A stretch of DNA of 32,739 bases from Mariprofundaceae bacterium (lineage in GTDB: Bacteria > Pseudomonadota > Zetaproteobacteria > Mariprofundales > Mariprofundaceae), in NCBI GenBank assembly GCA_030950985.1, contig JAUZQM010000077.1, forward strand, positions 1 to 32,739. The letters run 5' to 3'. This document shows, in pieces, positions 17,946 through 26,612 of the stretch. Made by a program: the position numbers and the translations under genes. A model generated the notes under the pieces. That model was given only the letters and a program-made list of their open reading frames with translations, ran no database searches and was not told where the DNA came from. Positions within the stretch are counted from its first letter, which is position 1; each line of letters starts with the position of its first letter.

Positions 17946-19478
17946 TTATTCAGGTCGCATATGTGGAAACAATAGAACATCACGAATGGAATGTTGTTCG
18001 GTCAATAACATGACCAAACGATCCACACCGATGCCAACACCTGCGGCAGGTGGCATACCAAATTCCAAAGCTCGCAAATAATCTTCATCCACACCTGTGG
18101 CTTCAGCATCACCCGCATCTTTGGCTTGCGCCTGAGCCACAAAACGAGCCCGTTGATCATCAGGGTCATTCAATTCTGAAAAACCATTGGCAATTTCTCG
18201 ACCTGCTACAAAGAGTTCGAAACGATCGGTGACGGTATCATCGTCATGATTGCGACGTGCCAAGGGTGAAACATCCACAGGATAATGGGTAATGAATGTG
18301 GGTTGCTGCAAATGAGGTTCGACTAAGGTTTCAAATAATTCCAATAAATAATGCCCTGCTTTCCATGTCAGCAAAGGTTTGACATCGGGTTTTTCTTGCA
18401 AACAAACCGTTGCCAATAACGCTTTATCATTGGCATGACCGCGTAAATCAGGGCGTTTTTCAAACACAGCTTCATCCATACGGATATGTTGAAAGGGTTG
18501 TGTTAAATCAACCTCGATGCCTTCCCAAGTAAGCTTGGAAACATTCAATCCTTGTGCAATATCACGAATTAAACCTTCGGTGTTATCCATAGCATCATTG
18601 AAATCTGCATAGGCTTGGTAAAATTCCACCATCGTGAATTCGGGATTATGGGTCGCATCTAAACCTTCATTGCGAAAGTTACGATTGATTTCAAAAACTC
18701 GTTCAAAACCACCGACCAATAAACGTTTGAGATACAATTCTGGTGCAATGCGTAAAAATAAGTCCATATCCAAGGCATTATGATGGGTGATAAAAGGTGT
18801 CGCCGCTGCGCCACCTGCTTGCGTTTGCAGCATGGGTGTTTCCACTTCCATAAAGCCGCGTGATTCCAAGCCTTGGCGTAACAATGATACGGCTTTGGAG
18901 CGCGTACGGAAAATATGGCGTGATTCAGGGGACACCATTAAATCAACATAACGTTGGCGATAACGGGTTTCAATATCACTTAAACCATGCCATTTTTCAG
19001 GTAAGGGACGTAAACATTTGCTAATAATTTCAATATGAGACACTTTGACCGATAACTCACCTGTTTTAGTGATAAAAAGCGTGCCTTTAGCACCAATGAT
19101 ATCACCCAAGTCCCATTTTTTGGTGGGGTTATAAATGTCTGCCCCACCCAATGCATCACGACTCAAAAACAGCTGTAATTCCCCTTCACCATCTTGAATC
19201 TTGGCAAAGCTAGATTTCCCCATCACACGATGTCCCATCATGCGTCCTGCGATGGTCACTTCGATACCCATCTCTACCAAAGCTTCAGCAGACACATCAC
19301 CATATTGACTACGAATGGCAGATAATGTGGTGGTACTGCGCCATGTATTACGATAAGCGAGACCTTGCTCACGTTGGATGCTTAATTTATTACGTCGCAC
19401 TATCATTTGTTCAGACATCGCGGGTATCGATTGTTGATTGCTTTTGTTCGGGGAAGTTACAGGTGTTGAATCGCTCAT
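17946..19478 (-). CDS. lysS: Lysyl-tRNA synthetase, class II
   Basis: Charges tRNA-Lys with lysine. It is 510 residues, normal length. The N-terminal anticodon-binding OB domain spans about 50-170 (VTIAGRMMGHRVMGKSSFAKI). The class II catalytic core has motif 1 around SKAVSLLRQGLESRGFMEVETP, motif 2 FRNEGLDATHNPEFTMVEFY and motif 3 GVGIGVDRLVMLLT. The first ~25 residues (Ser/Pro/Asn-rich) are extra, and an internal start at Met 21 is possible. It starts 5 bases after ndk, suggesting translational coupling. Confidence 0.97.
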   Translation of the reverse strand: MSDSTPVTSPNKSNQQSIPAMSEQMIVRRNKLSIQREQGLAYRNTWRSTTTLSAIRSQYGDVSAEALVEMGIEVTIAGRMMGHRVMGKSSFAKIQDGEGELQLFLSRDALGGADIYNPTKKWDLGDIIGAKGTLFITKTGELSVKVSHIEIISKCLRPLPEKWHGLSDIETRYRQRYVDLMVSPESRHIFRTRSKAVSLLRQGLESRGFMEVETPMLQTQAGGAAATPFITHHNALDMDLFLRIAPELYLKRLLVGGFERVFEINRNFRNEGLDATHNPEFTMVEFYQAYADFNDAMDNTEGLIRDIAQGLNVSKLTWEGIEVDLTQPFQHIRMDEAVFEKRPDLRGHANDKALLATVCLQEKPDVKPLLTWKAGHYLLELFETLVEPHLQQPTFITHYPVDVSPLARRNHDDDTVTDRFELFVAGREIANGFSELNDPDDQRARFVAQAQAKDAGDAEATGVDEDYLRALEFGMPPAAGVGIGVDRLVMLLTEQHSIRDVLLFPHMRPE

Positions 19479-19483
19479 GTCAG

Positions 19484-19915
19484 TTACGCTAAACGACTTT
19501 GTAAATCCAAATCGCTAAAGAAAAAAGCAATTTCAGTGGCTGCATTTTCTTCAGAATCTGAACCGTGAACCGCATTAGCATCAATAGACTCAGCATGATC
19601 GGCACGAATGGTACCCGCTTCTGCTTCTTTAGGGTTGGTTGCACCCATCAATTGACGATTCAATGTAACGGCATTTTTGCCTTCCAAAGCCATAGCCAAG
19701 ATAGGGCCAGAACTCATGAACGAGCATAAATCTTTATAAAAGGGACGTTCTGCATGAACAGCATAAAAACGACCTGCTTCAGCTGCACTCAAGTGAGTCA
19801 TATTGGTAGCAATAACGGTTAAGCCATTTTCTTCGAAACGGCGAATGATGTCACCAATCACGTTTTTTGCGACAGCGTCAGGTTTGATGATTGATAGTGT
19901 ACGTTGAACGGCCAT
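19484..19915 (-). CDS. ndk: Nucleoside diphosphate kinase
   Basis: Transfers the terminal phosphate from ATP to other nucleoside diphosphates through a phosphohistidine. It is 143 residues, with the active-site stretch [20 protein letters not shown] (catalytic His 117), the N-terminal [11 protein letters not shown] and the loop [24 protein letters not shown] precedes the ATG. It is followed by lysS after 5 bases. Confidence 0.98.
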   Translation of the reverse strand: MAVQRTLSIIKPDAVAKNVIGDIIRRFEENGLTVIATNMTHLSAAEAGRFYAVHAERPFYKDLCSFMSSGPILAMALEGKNAVTLNRQLMGATNPKEAEAGTIRADHAESIDANAVHGSDSEENAATEIAFFFSDLDLQSRLA

Positions 19916-19956
19916 AATTTCCTCTGCTTTGTTTCTGCGGATTTATTTATTTTTTA

Positions 19957-20011
19957 CTGAATTATTTAAGCATTCAGCCCATACGACGATGGGTGCGGCA
20001 TCCTAGGATGC
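19957..20011. repeat. Palindromes between mnmA and ndk
   Basis: A 14-bp perfect palindrome GCATCCTAGGATGC lies at 19998-20011, and a 6-bp stem CTGAAT/ATTCAG with a 9-base loop at 19957-19977. Both lie in the 115-base gap upstream of ndk. The loopless palindrome looks more like a protein site than an RNA hairpin. No T-run follows either one. Confidence 0.45.
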
Positions 20012-20030
20012 GTATTTGTGCGTGGCAAAC

Positions 20031-21158
20031 TTAATCCAACACTTTGGAAACAATTCCACCACCCAAGAGTTCATCATCGACATAAAAGGCAGCGACTTGC
20101 CCCGGTGCTGTTGGCTTTTGAGGGGTATCAAAGGTGATATTCACAACCTTGTCGGACACTTGAATTTGACAAGTGGCTGGCTGCATTTGATAGCGCACTT
20201 TAGCTGTGATGATTTCATCCTCACTTTTATCGCGTAACCAAGTCACTTCAGAGACTTCCACTTTACGAATCAAGGCATCTTCAGGGTGTGCGACCACAAC
20301 ACGGGCAGTGACTCCATCCAAGGATACGACATGCCAAGGACCATCGGATAAACCCAAACCTTTGCGTTGCCCTAATGTATAATGAGCAATCCCTTCATGT
20401 CCGCCCAAACGATTGCCCTCACGATCGACAATATCTCCTGCACGAAAGCCAGATGTTGCTCCTTCGCGTTTAAGAAAGGCAATGCGATCACCCGTAGGAA
20501 TAAAACAAATATCTTGGCTTTCATGTTTGAAAGCAGTCATTAAATCATAATGTTGAGCTAAAATACGTGTGCCATCTTTTTGTAAATGTCCGACAGGAAA
20601 TAAAATACGAGCGACTTGCTCACGCCCTGTTGTCGCAAGAAAATAACTTTGATCTTTTTTATTATCATTGCCTTTGTAAATATGTACGCCACTTGCATCG
20701 TCACGTCGTTGAACATAATGACCCGTCGCAACATATTCAGCTTCGAGCTGGTCGGTGGCATCTAACAGGCTGCCAAATTTCACAAAACGATTGCATCGTT
20801 CACACGGGTTGGGAGTCCGCCCTGTTTCATAATCTTCAATAAACGGTTCAATCACATCGCGGCGGAAGTTGTCACGCATATCCATATTGTAAAAAGGAAT
20901 GCCGATTTGATCGCATACTCGGCGTGCATCATAAGCATCATCCAGAGAGCAACATGAGCCTTTCCCTGCGACATCTTCACGGCGGTATTCCCAAACATTG
21001 AGAAAAACACCGATGACATCCGCGCCTGCTTCTTTAAGTAATGCCGCCATGACTGAGGAATCAACACCACCACTCATCGCAGCAATGATACGCACACCCT
21101 TAAGATGAGATAAATCAGGTTTTAATGATTCGATATATTCTTTAGAAAAATTAGACAT
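20031..21158 (-). CDS. mnmA: tRNA-specific 2-thiouridylase MnmA
   Basis: Puts sulfur on uridine 34 of tRNA-Lys, -Glu and -Gln. It is 375 residues. The PP-loop for ATP is SGGVDSS (29-35). The catalytic Cys pair is Cys 121 (TPNPCERCN) and Cys 220 (ESQDICFIP). The HYTLGQRKGLGL stretch and the C-terminal beta-barrel (QKPTAPGQVAAFY) are typical. The CCSLDDAYDARRVCDQIGIP segment belongs to one of the common MnmA subtypes. Its neighbours ndk and lysS lie downstream on the same strand, about 115 bases away. Confidence 0.97.
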   Translation of the reverse strand: MSNFSKEYIESLKPDLSHLKGVRIIAAMSGGVDSSVMAALLKEAGADVIGVFLNVWEYRREDVAGKGSCCSLDDAYDARRVCDQIGIPFYNMDMRDNFRRDVIEPFIEDYETGRTPNPCERCNRFVKFGSLLDATDQLEAEYVATGHYVQRRDDASGVHIYKGNDNKKDQSYFLATTGREQVARILFPVGHLQKDGTRILAQHYDLMTAFKHESQDICFIPTGDRIAFLKREGATSGFRAGDIVDREGNRLGGHEGIAHYTLGQRKGLGLSDGPWHVVSLDGVTARVVVAHPEDALIRKVEVSEVTWLRDKSEDEIITAKVRYQMQPATCQIQVSDKVVNITFDTPQKPTAPGQVAAFYVDDELLGGGIVSKVLD

Positions 21159-21195
21159 GCGGCGAAGTGTGTCAGGAAAAATCGTATATGCCTTC

Positions 21196-21403
21196 TAATT
21201 TATTGATGTTACGCATACCGTCATTCCCATGGTCTTTTCATCGGAAATATAGAAGAATATTCATATCACTCTGAAAGTATGGCTTTAGCCGCACCGAATG
21301 AAGTATCAGGGTGTGGCTAAAGCCGCACTTCCAAAAGGTGTTCAATGATCGACCAAGCTAGAATGACATTTTTTTCAGTAAAGTGCGTAACATCAGTAAT
21401 TTA
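21196..21403. repeat. MITE-like palindromic element with 20-bp terminal inverted repeats
   Basis: TAATTTATTGATGTTACGCA (21196-21215) and the complement of 21384-21403 match at 18 of 20 bases. Between them are GTCATTC and GAATGAC in inverted order, and GGCTTTAGCCGCAC / GGCTAAAGCCGCAC in direct order. The element has no ORF and fills nearly all of the 242-base gap between yaaA and mnmA. Its last three bases are the yaaA stop codon. Its right end resembles the repeat at 17893-17922. Confidence 0.6.
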
Positions 21404-22168
21404 TTGACGCGTAAACACCATCTGTTGTGATGTGGAGAGTTGTTCATTCCATTCATAGCCTTGAAGGTTAAAGGCTTGAAGCTCATCAGGTGTTTGTAAT
21501 TGATGTTGAATGATGAAACGGCTCATCAAGCCTCGCGCACGTTTGGCGTGAATACCAATGATTTTATAGTGACCATTTTTCCATTCTTTAAAGGTCGGTG
21601 TAATGATGCGAGCTTGTAAGGTTTTGGGGTGGACGGCTTTGAAATATTCTTGGGAAGCAAGGTTAATTAACAAATTATCACCTTGTTGCAGCAATGCTTT
21701 TTGGATGGATGCTGAAATCATATCCCCCCAAAATGTGTACAAATCCTTGCCGCGTGAATTTGCCAAGCGTGTTCCCATTTCAAGTCTATAAGCTTGCATC
21801 CAATCCCAAGGGCGAAGAAGTCCGTAAAGCCCTGATAAGATACGCAAGTGTTGTTGTGCAAAGGCAATATCCTTCGTTGATAACGATGCCACATCTAAAC
21901 TTTTGTAAACATCACCTTGGAATGCCCATAAGGCTTGTTTGGCATTGCTTGCATCAAAAGGTGTATGCCAATTTTGGAAGCGTTGGTGGTTTAAATCAGC
22001 CAGCGACATGGATAATTTCATCAATTCAGCGATGTCAAAAGCATCTTTATCATGTAGGACATCGATTAAAGCTTGGCTATGCTCTAAAAGTTCGGGTTCT
22101 TGGGCTGGAACATTGGAATCAAACGGTGTCATATCCAATTTTTTCGCAGGTGAAATGAGAATAAGCAT
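21401..22168 (-). CDS. yaaA: Peroxide stress protein YaaA (DUF328/UPF0246 family)
   Basis: DNA-binding protein that in E. coli lowers free iron and protects against hydrogen peroxide. It is 255 residues, normal length. The family features MLILISPAKKLDM, RILSGLYGLLRPWDWMQAYRLEMGT, LINLASQEYFKAV and HAKRARGLMSRF are clear. It starts 3 bases after the unknown Cys protein and so ends a three-gene unit headed by the oxidase-like membrane protein. Its last codons and stop lie at the border of an intergenic repeat. Confidence 0.95.
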   Translation of the reverse strand: MLILISPAKKLDMTPFDSNVPAQEPELLEHSQALIDVLHDKDAFDIAELMKLSMSLADLNHQRFQNWHTPFDASNAKQALWAFQGDVYKSLDVASLSTKDIAFAQQHLRILSGLYGLLRPWDWMQAYRLEMGTRLANSRGKDLYTFWGDMISASIQKALLQQGDNLLINLASQEYFKAVHPKTLQARIITPTFKEWKNGHYKIIGIHAKRARGLMSRFIIQHQLQTPDELQAFNLQGYEWNEQLSTSQQMVFTRQ

Positions 22169-22171
22169 GAT

Positions 22172-22705
22172 TTACGCGCTTTTTTGTTGGCGACGCTGAA
22201 GTTTCTTTTCGAGCTTCTTACTGCTAACCCAGTGTCGTAAAATCATCAGCCGTTTACCACCCCGTTTATCTTCACATTCAGGGCAAGTAAGGTAGCTAAG
22301 GAAAAGCTCTTTGGGCAACAAACCTTCATCCAATAGTTCAGATTGCATAGCACGAACTTCTTGCCGCATATTGGTAACATCACCATGAAAAAGACGGACA
22401 CGCAGATGAAAAGGTGTCGGAAGAATACGAATATGATGGGCAGGTGAATGGCTTTCTTGCAGTGGGCAAAGAAGTTGACCACGAAATGCGCCTGTACGTG
22501 TTAAATTAAAGCCTGGCCATGCTTCGTGTAATTCTAAATCTTCAATATTCGTTTTTTGTTTGAATAAATAGTTTTCATAACCAACTGGCATGTGCATAAA
22601 CATGGGAATACCAAGATCATGAACCAATTGACCACCCAAATCAATATCGCCACTACGCCAATCTGGATAGGAAGAAGGACAGCCGCAAGGTAAACGTTCA
22701 CTCAT
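22172..22705 (-). CDS. Uncharacterised conserved-looking Cys-containing protein
   Basis: I cannot assign a known family. It is a soluble 177-residue protein. It has an N-terminal CGC motif (Cys 7, Cys 9), GGQLVHDLGIPMFMHMP (His 29, His 38), Cys 80, HH at 90-91, a TCPEC motif (Cys 141, Cys 144) and a very basic helical tail (SSKKLEKKLQRRQQK). The Cys pairs and His residues could bind a metal. ATG 22705 overlaps the TGA of the upstream oxidase-like gene (ATGA); an in-frame ATG at 22762 would reach further into that gene and is rejected. Tight coupling to a haem-protein homologue and to yaaA suggests a shared job in redox or metal handling, which is inference. Confidence 0.8.
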   Translation of the reverse strand: MSERLPCGCPSSYPDWRSGDIDLGGQLVHDLGIPMFMHMPVGYENYLFKQKTNIEDLELHEAWPGFNLTRTGAFRGQLLCPLQESHSPAHHIRILPTPFHLRVRLFHGDVTNMRQEVRAMQSELLDEGLLPKELFLSYLTCPECEDKRGGKRLMILRHWVSSKKLEKKLQRRQQKSA

Positions 22706-23238
22706 GATTTTTTCTTGTACAGCCCTTTTATGGACAGTAAAACATTGGCGAGATAGACCCAAAAACCAATGGCAAGACCTGTGGCGGCAATGGAAATAAC
22801 AGGTCCATAAAAACGATGAATAGCAGGAATATCTTCAGGGTGAGTTAACCAAAGTCTGCCTTCCCAAATACCAAAAATCATCAGCGATACATAAAAACAT
22901 GAGACCCCAATAGCCGTCCACCAAAAAGAATGTTCCGCCATACGTTTGGAATATAAAGGGCGACCCGTAATTTTAGGTAATAAATAATAAGTCACTGCCA
23001 TGCCAAGGATGGTAACGCCGCCGACAAGATTGATATGGGCATGAGCAAGCGGATCAATCATATGCCCCGGTCCACCATAGGGGCTACCAATGGAGTCCAG
23101 CCAAGCACGAATGCTGGGAATCACTTGTAGCAAGCCGTGGACAGTGCCAACAAAAAAGGAAATCACAGATGTAATTAAAAATTTAGCGAGATAACGGTTT
23201 TCATCAATTGAATCGGATGTGGGAGGTGTTAAAGACAT
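22702..23238 (-). CDS. Stand-alone short haem-copper oxidase subunit I-like protein
   Basis: Inner-membrane protein of 178 residues with four hydrophobic segments (about 17-40, 66-88, 103-125 and 143-170). It resembles the first helices of CcoN/NorB-type subunit I. TVHGLLQVIP matches the end of helix I. PLAHAHINLVGG places His 68 where the low-spin haem ligand of helix II lies, followed by the typical YYLLPKITGRPLYS loop. The later helices with the CuB and high-spin haem ligands are missing. It cannot be an oxidase by itself but could bind a b-type haem. Such short homologues exist in other bacteria without a defined function. It heads a unit with the Cys protein and yaaA. Confidence 0.75.
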   Translation of the reverse strand: MSLTPPTSDSIDENRYLAKFLITSVISFFVGTVHGLLQVIPSIRAWLDSIGSPYGGPGHMIDPLAHAHINLVGGVTILGMAVTYYLLPKITGRPLYSKRMAEHSFWWTAIGVSCFYVSLMIFGIWEGRLWLTHPEDIPAIHRFYGPVISIAATGLAIGFWVYLANVLLSIKGLYKKKS

Positions 23239-23418
23239 GCGCGAAGCGTATCGTTAATGGCATCAAAAAAGAAGATGTGTCCTGCTGTTTTCCAATCTGA
23301 GTGCATATTAATCTCACAGCCAAGTCGCATTGGCATGAATAATCAGCTAAAATTATGAAGTGGAGAAAGAACGGATACTCGTTATGCTTGCCGCATTCCA
23401 AATACGAGGTATTCGAAC

Positions 23419-23697
23419 ATGGATATTGATGTTCAAAAGGTCGCAATGCTAGCTCGCATTCGTTTGACCGATGAAGAAGCTACAGAACTTAGTCCCCAAC
23501 TTTCAAGCATTCTTGCGTATGTCGATCAGTTAGCCGCTGTCGATACAGAAGGTGTGACACCAACTGCACATCCGCATGATGCGAGTATGCCTTTGCGTGC
23601 CAATGTGGTGACCAATGGCAACCGTCGTGATGCTTTACAAGCGGTCGCTCCTAAACTTGAATCGGGACTGTATGTTGTTCCCAAGGTGATTGAATAA
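23419..23697 (+). CDS. gatC: Asp-tRNA(Asn)/Glu-tRNA(Gln) amidotransferase subunit C
   Basis: Small subunit that holds GatA and GatB together in the transamidation pathway making Gln-tRNA(Gln) or Asn-tRNA(Asn). It is 92 residues with the family pattern VQKVAMLARIRLTDEEATEL, ILAYVDQLAAVDT and ASMPLRAN. The GAGG ribosome binding site lies in the loop of a small inverted repeat (AATAC-GAG-GTATT, 23401-23413). The stop overlaps gatA's ATG (TAATG). Confidence 0.95.
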   Translation: MDIDVQKVAMLARIRLTDEEATELSPQLSSILAYVDQLAAVDTEGVTPTAHPHDASMPLRANVVTNGNRRDALQAVAPKLESGLYVVPKVIE

Positions 23698-25166
23698 TGC
23701 CCTTTTCTTCCTTATCAGAAATTAAAACACGTTTAGATAACGGTGAAACGACCGCTGTTGAAGTTGCACAGCTTTATTTGGATCGTATCGCAGCGCATAA
23801 CGAGCAATTGAATGCTTTTGTGCATTTGGATGCGGAACATGTGCTTGGTCAGGCTCAAGCATCGGATGCTCATCGTGCTAAAGAAGGTGCGCGTGCGTTG
23901 GAAGGTTTGCCGATTGCGGTCAAAGATATTTTTTGTACGCAAGATGGACCAACGCAATGTTGCTCCAATATTTTGAAAGATTTTCATGCACCTTACGATG
24001 CGCATGTGATTACCAAACTCAAAGAAGCTGGCGCGGTTTTGGTCGGCAAAACCAATATGGATGAGTTCGCAATGGGTTCATCGACTGAAACATCAGCCTT
24101 TGGTGTGTGTCGTAATCCTTGGGATATGGATCGCATTCCCGGTGGTTCTTCAGGGGGTTCGGCTTCGGCAGTTGCGGCGGCGTTAACACCTGCTGCTTTA
24201 GGTACAGATACTGGCGGCTCAATTCGTCAACCTGCATCACTCACGGGAATTACTGGCATGAAACCGACGTATGGTCGTGTATCACGCCGTGGTATTATTG
24301 CGTTTGCATCCTCTTTGGATCAAGCCGGCCCAATGACGCGTACCGTCAAAGATGCCGCCATGATTACCGCTGCTATTGAAGGTCATGATGCCTTGGATTC
24401 GACCACGGTTGCAGATGCGCCTCAATTGGATTGGTTAAAAGCCTGTGAACAACGTGATATGAAAGGCATGAAAATTGGTGTACCAAAAGAATATTTTGTG
24501 GAAGGCATGGATGCAGAGGTTCGTGCTTCTGTGGAAGAAGCCTTGAAACAATGTGAAGCTTTGGGTGCTGAATTGGTCGATATTTCTTTACCCCATACCC
24601 ATCTTGCTGTGGCTGCTTATTATGTCATTGCGCCATCCGAAGCGTCTGCCAATTTATCGCGTTATGACAGTGTTCGATTTGGTCATCGTTGTGACAATCC
24701 TGAAGATTTATTGGATATGTACACACGCAGCCGTGATGAAGGTTTTGGCTCAGAAGTAAAACGTCGTATTTTAACAGGTACTTTTGCGCTTTCATCTGGT
24801 TATTACGATGCTTATTATTTAAAAGCACAACAAGTCCGTACCTTGATTCAACAAGATTTCACCCAAGCGTTTGAAAAAGTCGATGTGATTGCTACACCCA
24901 CAAGTCCCATCACTGCCTTTAAAATTGGTGAAAAAACAGATGATCCATTGACCATGTATTTATCAGATATTGATACCATCGCAGTCAATTTGGCTGGTTT
25001 ACCGGGATTGTCTCAACCGTGTGGTTTTGCACAAAATTTACCTGTTGGTTTACAATGGATTGCGCCCGCTTGGCGTGAAGATGTCTTGTTAGGTGCGGCA
25101 TCAGCTTATGAAGCGGCAACAGATTGGCACAAACACGTGCCTGCGGCATTTGGAGGTGAAGTATGA
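23697..25166 (+). CDS. gatA: Asp-tRNA(Asn)/Glu-tRNA(Gln) amidotransferase subunit A
   Basis: Glutaminase subunit that supplies ammonia for amidation of misacylated tRNA. It is 489 residues, normal length. The amidase-signature catalytic triad is visible: Lys 76 (LPIAVKDIF), the cis-Ser 151 (IPGGSSGGSASAVAA) and nucleophile Ser 175 (TDTGGSIRQPASLTG). GMKPTYGRVSRRGIIAFASS follows. It overlaps both gatC and gatB, a compact gatCAB operon. Confidence 0.98.
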   Translation: MPFSSLSEIKTRLDNGETTAVEVAQLYLDRIAAHNEQLNAFVHLDAEHVLGQAQASDAHRAKEGARALEGLPIAVKDIFCTQDGPTQCCSNILKDFHAPYDAHVITKLKEAGAVLVGKTNMDEFAMGSSTETSAFGVCRNPWDMDRIPGGSSGGSASAVAAALTPAALGTDTGGSIRQPASLTGITGMKPTYGRVSRRGIIAFASSLDQAGPMTRTVKDAAMITAAIEGHDALDSTTVADAPQLDWLKACEQRDMKGMKIGVPKEYFVEGMDAEVRASVEEALKQCEALGAELVDISLPHTHLAVAAYYVIAPSEASANLSRYDSVRFGHRCDNPEDLLDMYTRSRDEGFGSEVKRRILTGTFALSSGYYDAYYLKAQQVRTLIQQDFTQAFEKVDVIATPTSPITAFKIGEKTDDPLTMYLSDIDTIAVNLAGLPGLSQPCGFAQNLPVGLQWIAPAWREDVLLGAASAYEAATDWHKHVPAAFGGEV

Positions 25167-26596
25167 CCTGGGAAGTTGTGATTGGACTGGAAGTCCATTG
25201 CCAAATCAATACCAAGACCAAAGCTTTTTGTGGTTGTGCAACCACTTTTGGCTCTGAACCCAATACCCAAACATGTCCTGTTTGCTTGGGCATGCCGGGA
25301 CAGCTGCCTGTTTTAAACACTTTAGCTGTGGATAAAACTATTTTAACTGGTTTGGCGATTTCTGCTGACATCAATCTTGAATCTAAGTTTGATCGTAAAA
25401 ACTATTTTTATCCTGATTTACCCAAAGGTTATCAAATTACTCAATTTACTGTGCCATTGGTAGAACACGGGCATATTGATATTGTCACCAAAAGTAGTGG
25501 CGCAAAACGCATTGGTGTAACACGCATTCACATGGAAGAAGACGCAGGAAAATCCATGCATGAAGGTTTGGATGCGGTATCTCATATTGATTTGAATCGT
25601 TCGGGTATTCCTTTGATGGAAATTGTTTCTGAACCTGATATGCGCTCTTCCGATGAAGCGATTGCTTATTTAAAAAATCTACATCAAGTCATTCGGTTTT
25701 TGGGTGTATCGAATGCAGATATGGACAAAGGGCAGTTCCGTTGCGATGCGAATATATCAGTACGTCGCCCCGGTGAACCGTTTGGTACACGGACTGAAAT
25801 GAAAAACATGAATTCATTTCGTTTTATCAAACAAGCGATTGAATATGAAATTGTTCGCCAAATTGAAGTGATTGAAGATGACGGAAAAGTGATTCAAGAA
25901 TCGCGTTTATGGGATTCAGTGAAAAATGAATCACGTTCGATGCGTACCAAAGAAGAAGCCAATGATTACCGTTATTTTCCTGAACCTGATTTACCGCCTT
26001 TGCGTGTATCTCAGCTTGAAGTGGATACGATTAAAGCAAGTATGCCTGAATTACCGCATCAATTACGGGCGCGTTTTGAAACTGCATTTGGTCTCTCTGC
26101 GTATGATGCGGATGTGTTGACTCAAACCCGTGAATTATCGGATTGGTATGAGACTTTGGTCGCAGGACATCCTGCTGACCCCAAACAATGTGCGAACTGG
26201 ATGGCGAATGAGTTATTGGGTCGCTTGAAAGAAATGAATAAAGACCTTGCGCATTGTCCGATTTCTGCACAAGCCTTTGCACTGTTATTGGATCGTATCG
26301 CGGACAGTACTATTTCAGGAAAAATCGCTAAAGATGTCTTGGATGCCATGATGGAAACAGGTGTGTCGGCCGATGACTTTATTGAAGCCAATGGCTTGAA
26401 ACAAGTCAGTGATTCAGGTGCTATTGATGCCATGATTCAAACGATTATGGATGCGAACCCGAAGCCATTGGAAACGTATCGTGGTGGTAAAGAAAAGTTA
26501 TTTGGTTTCTTTGTCGGTCAAGTGATGAAAGCATCGAAGGGGCAAGCTAACCCTGCGATGGTGAATCAACGTTTGAAAGAAATGTTAAAAGCTTAG
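25163..26596 (+). CDS. gatB: Asp-tRNA(Asn)/Glu-tRNA(Gln) amidotransferase subunit B
   Basis: Kinase and amidotransferase subunit that activates the Glu or Asp on tRNA and amidates it. It is 477 residues. The N-terminus VIGLEVHCQINTKTKAFC starts the zinc site (CGC ... CPVC). Further motifs are FYPDLPKGYQITQ, HMEEDAGKS, DLNRSGIPLMEIVSEPD and RCDANISVR. The C-terminal YqeY-like tail ends with FGFFVGQVMKASKGQANP. The ATG overlaps the gatA stop. A strong terminator follows. Confidence 0.98.
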   Translation: MTWEVVIGLEVHCQINTKTKAFCGCATTFGSEPNTQTCPVCLGMPGQLPVLNTLAVDKTILTGLAISADINLESKFDRKNYFYPDLPKGYQITQFTVPLVEHGHIDIVTKSSGAKRIGVTRIHMEEDAGKSMHEGLDAVSHIDLNRSGIPLMEIVSEPDMRSSDEAIAYLKNLHQVIRFLGVSNADMDKGQFRCDANISVRRPGEPFGTRTEMKNMNSFRFIKQAIEYEIVRQIEVIEDDGKVIQESRLWDSVKNESRSMRTKEEANDYRYFPEPDLPPLRVSQLEVDTIKASMPELPHQLRARFETAFGLSAYDADVLTQTRELSDWYETLVAGHPADPKQCANWMANELLGRLKEMNKDLAHCPISAQAFALLLDRIADSTISGKIAKDVLDAMMETGVSADDFIEANGLKQVSDSGAIDAMIQTIMDANPKPLETYRGGKEKLFGFFVGQVMKASKGQANPAMVNQRLKEMLKA

Positions 26597-26612
26597 TAAA
26601 GATTGTTGAAAT

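Noticed and set aside
21694-22158. 154-codon plus-strand ORF opposite yaaA
   Set aside because: Lies entirely within yaaA on the other strand; composition and lack of homology point to a shadow.
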